Assembly: GCA_902767195.1 (NCBI GenBank)
Contig: CACXGS010000262.1
Location: 1 to 5,563, forward strand
Reading direction: 5' to 3'
Origin: an uncultured Lachnospiraceae bacterium
GTDB taxonomy: Bacteria; Bacillota_A; Clostridia; Lachnospirales; Lachnospiraceae
Length of the DNA: 5,563 nt
Part shown: positions 5,495-5,563 of the stretch, piece after piece
How the letters are laid out: every line of letters starts with the position of its first letter
Position numbering within the stretch: the stretch's first letter is position 1
Made by a program: the position numbers and the translations under genes
Notes under the pieces: model-generated
Told to the model about the DNA's origin: nothing
Databases searched by the model: none
What the model saw: only the letters and a program-made list of their open reading frames with translations

Positions 5495-5563
5495 TTATTT
5501 AACAACGATCTTAAACGCTGCAACCTTAGTCACAGATGGCTTGTAGTTGGTATTTCCTAATGC
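5495..5563 (-). CDS. C-terminal end of an unidentified protein (gene begins beyond the right edge)
   Basis: The last 22 codons of a minus-strand frame read ALGNTNYKPSVTKVAAFKIVVK and end in a double stop (TAATAA, 5497-5492). The terminator that follows shows that a gene really ends here. The tail is basic, with alternating beta-type residues and no motif that identifies it. It could be the last strand of a secreted or surface beta-sandwich domain, but 22 residues are too few to say. Confidence 0.55.
   Translation of the reverse strand, partial: ALGNTNYKPSVTKVAAFKIVVK

Noticed and set aside
1..5563. CRISPR array, tRNA, rRNA, insertion sequence or phage attachment site
   Set aside because: No spaced direct repeats, cloverleaf-like segment, transposase, terminal inverted repeats or integrase were seen on either strand.

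Overview
The window looks like chromosome of a Gram-positive anaerobe of the Clostridia, probably Lachnospiraceae. This is an inference from the gene families, the strong AGGAGG-type ribosome binding sites and the moderate GC content; no marker gene is present. All seven genes recognised lie on the minus strand, so transcription runs from right to left.

Right edge (5563 to about 5400): the last 22 codons of an unidentified gene, then a convincing intrinsic terminator. About 50 bp further on is a strong sigma-A-type promoter with an extended -10. Just downstream of it, over the likely transcription start, is a perfect 10-1-10 AT-rich inverted repeat that looks like an operator.

Centre-right (5280 to 3301): a tightly packed three-gene operon made of a PadR-family repressor, a DUF1700/HAAS membrane protein and a membrane-anchored DUF4097 beta-solenoid protein. 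The genes overlap by 4 bp (ATGA) and 8 bp, which suggests translational coupling. This combination recurs in Firmicutes and is thought to be envelope-related, but its signal and output are poorly defined.

Centre-left (3166 to 1529): after a 133-bp gap holding a possible second promoter comes a 545-residue lipoprotein. It has a DUF4163/DUF3298 (RsiV/PdaC-like) ectodomain, a calcium-loop-like motif and a C-terminal part I do not recognise.

Left (1528 to 1): a GC-rich perfect hairpin without a U-tract, then a cytoplasmic HExxH metallopeptidase of unrecognised family. Only 21 bp further on is the N-terminal part of a metal-dependent hydrolase with the adenosine-deaminase HxH motif behind a long N-terminal extension. 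That gene runs off the window.

Working model (inference): the PadR repressor controls itself and two envelope proteins. The lipoprotein may be read from the same transcript or from its own promoter. The peptidase and deaminase-like hydrolase form a second, probably co-transcribed, pair. The least explained parts are the peptidase/hydrolase pair, the hairpin before it, and the link between the surface lipoprotein and the PadR module.
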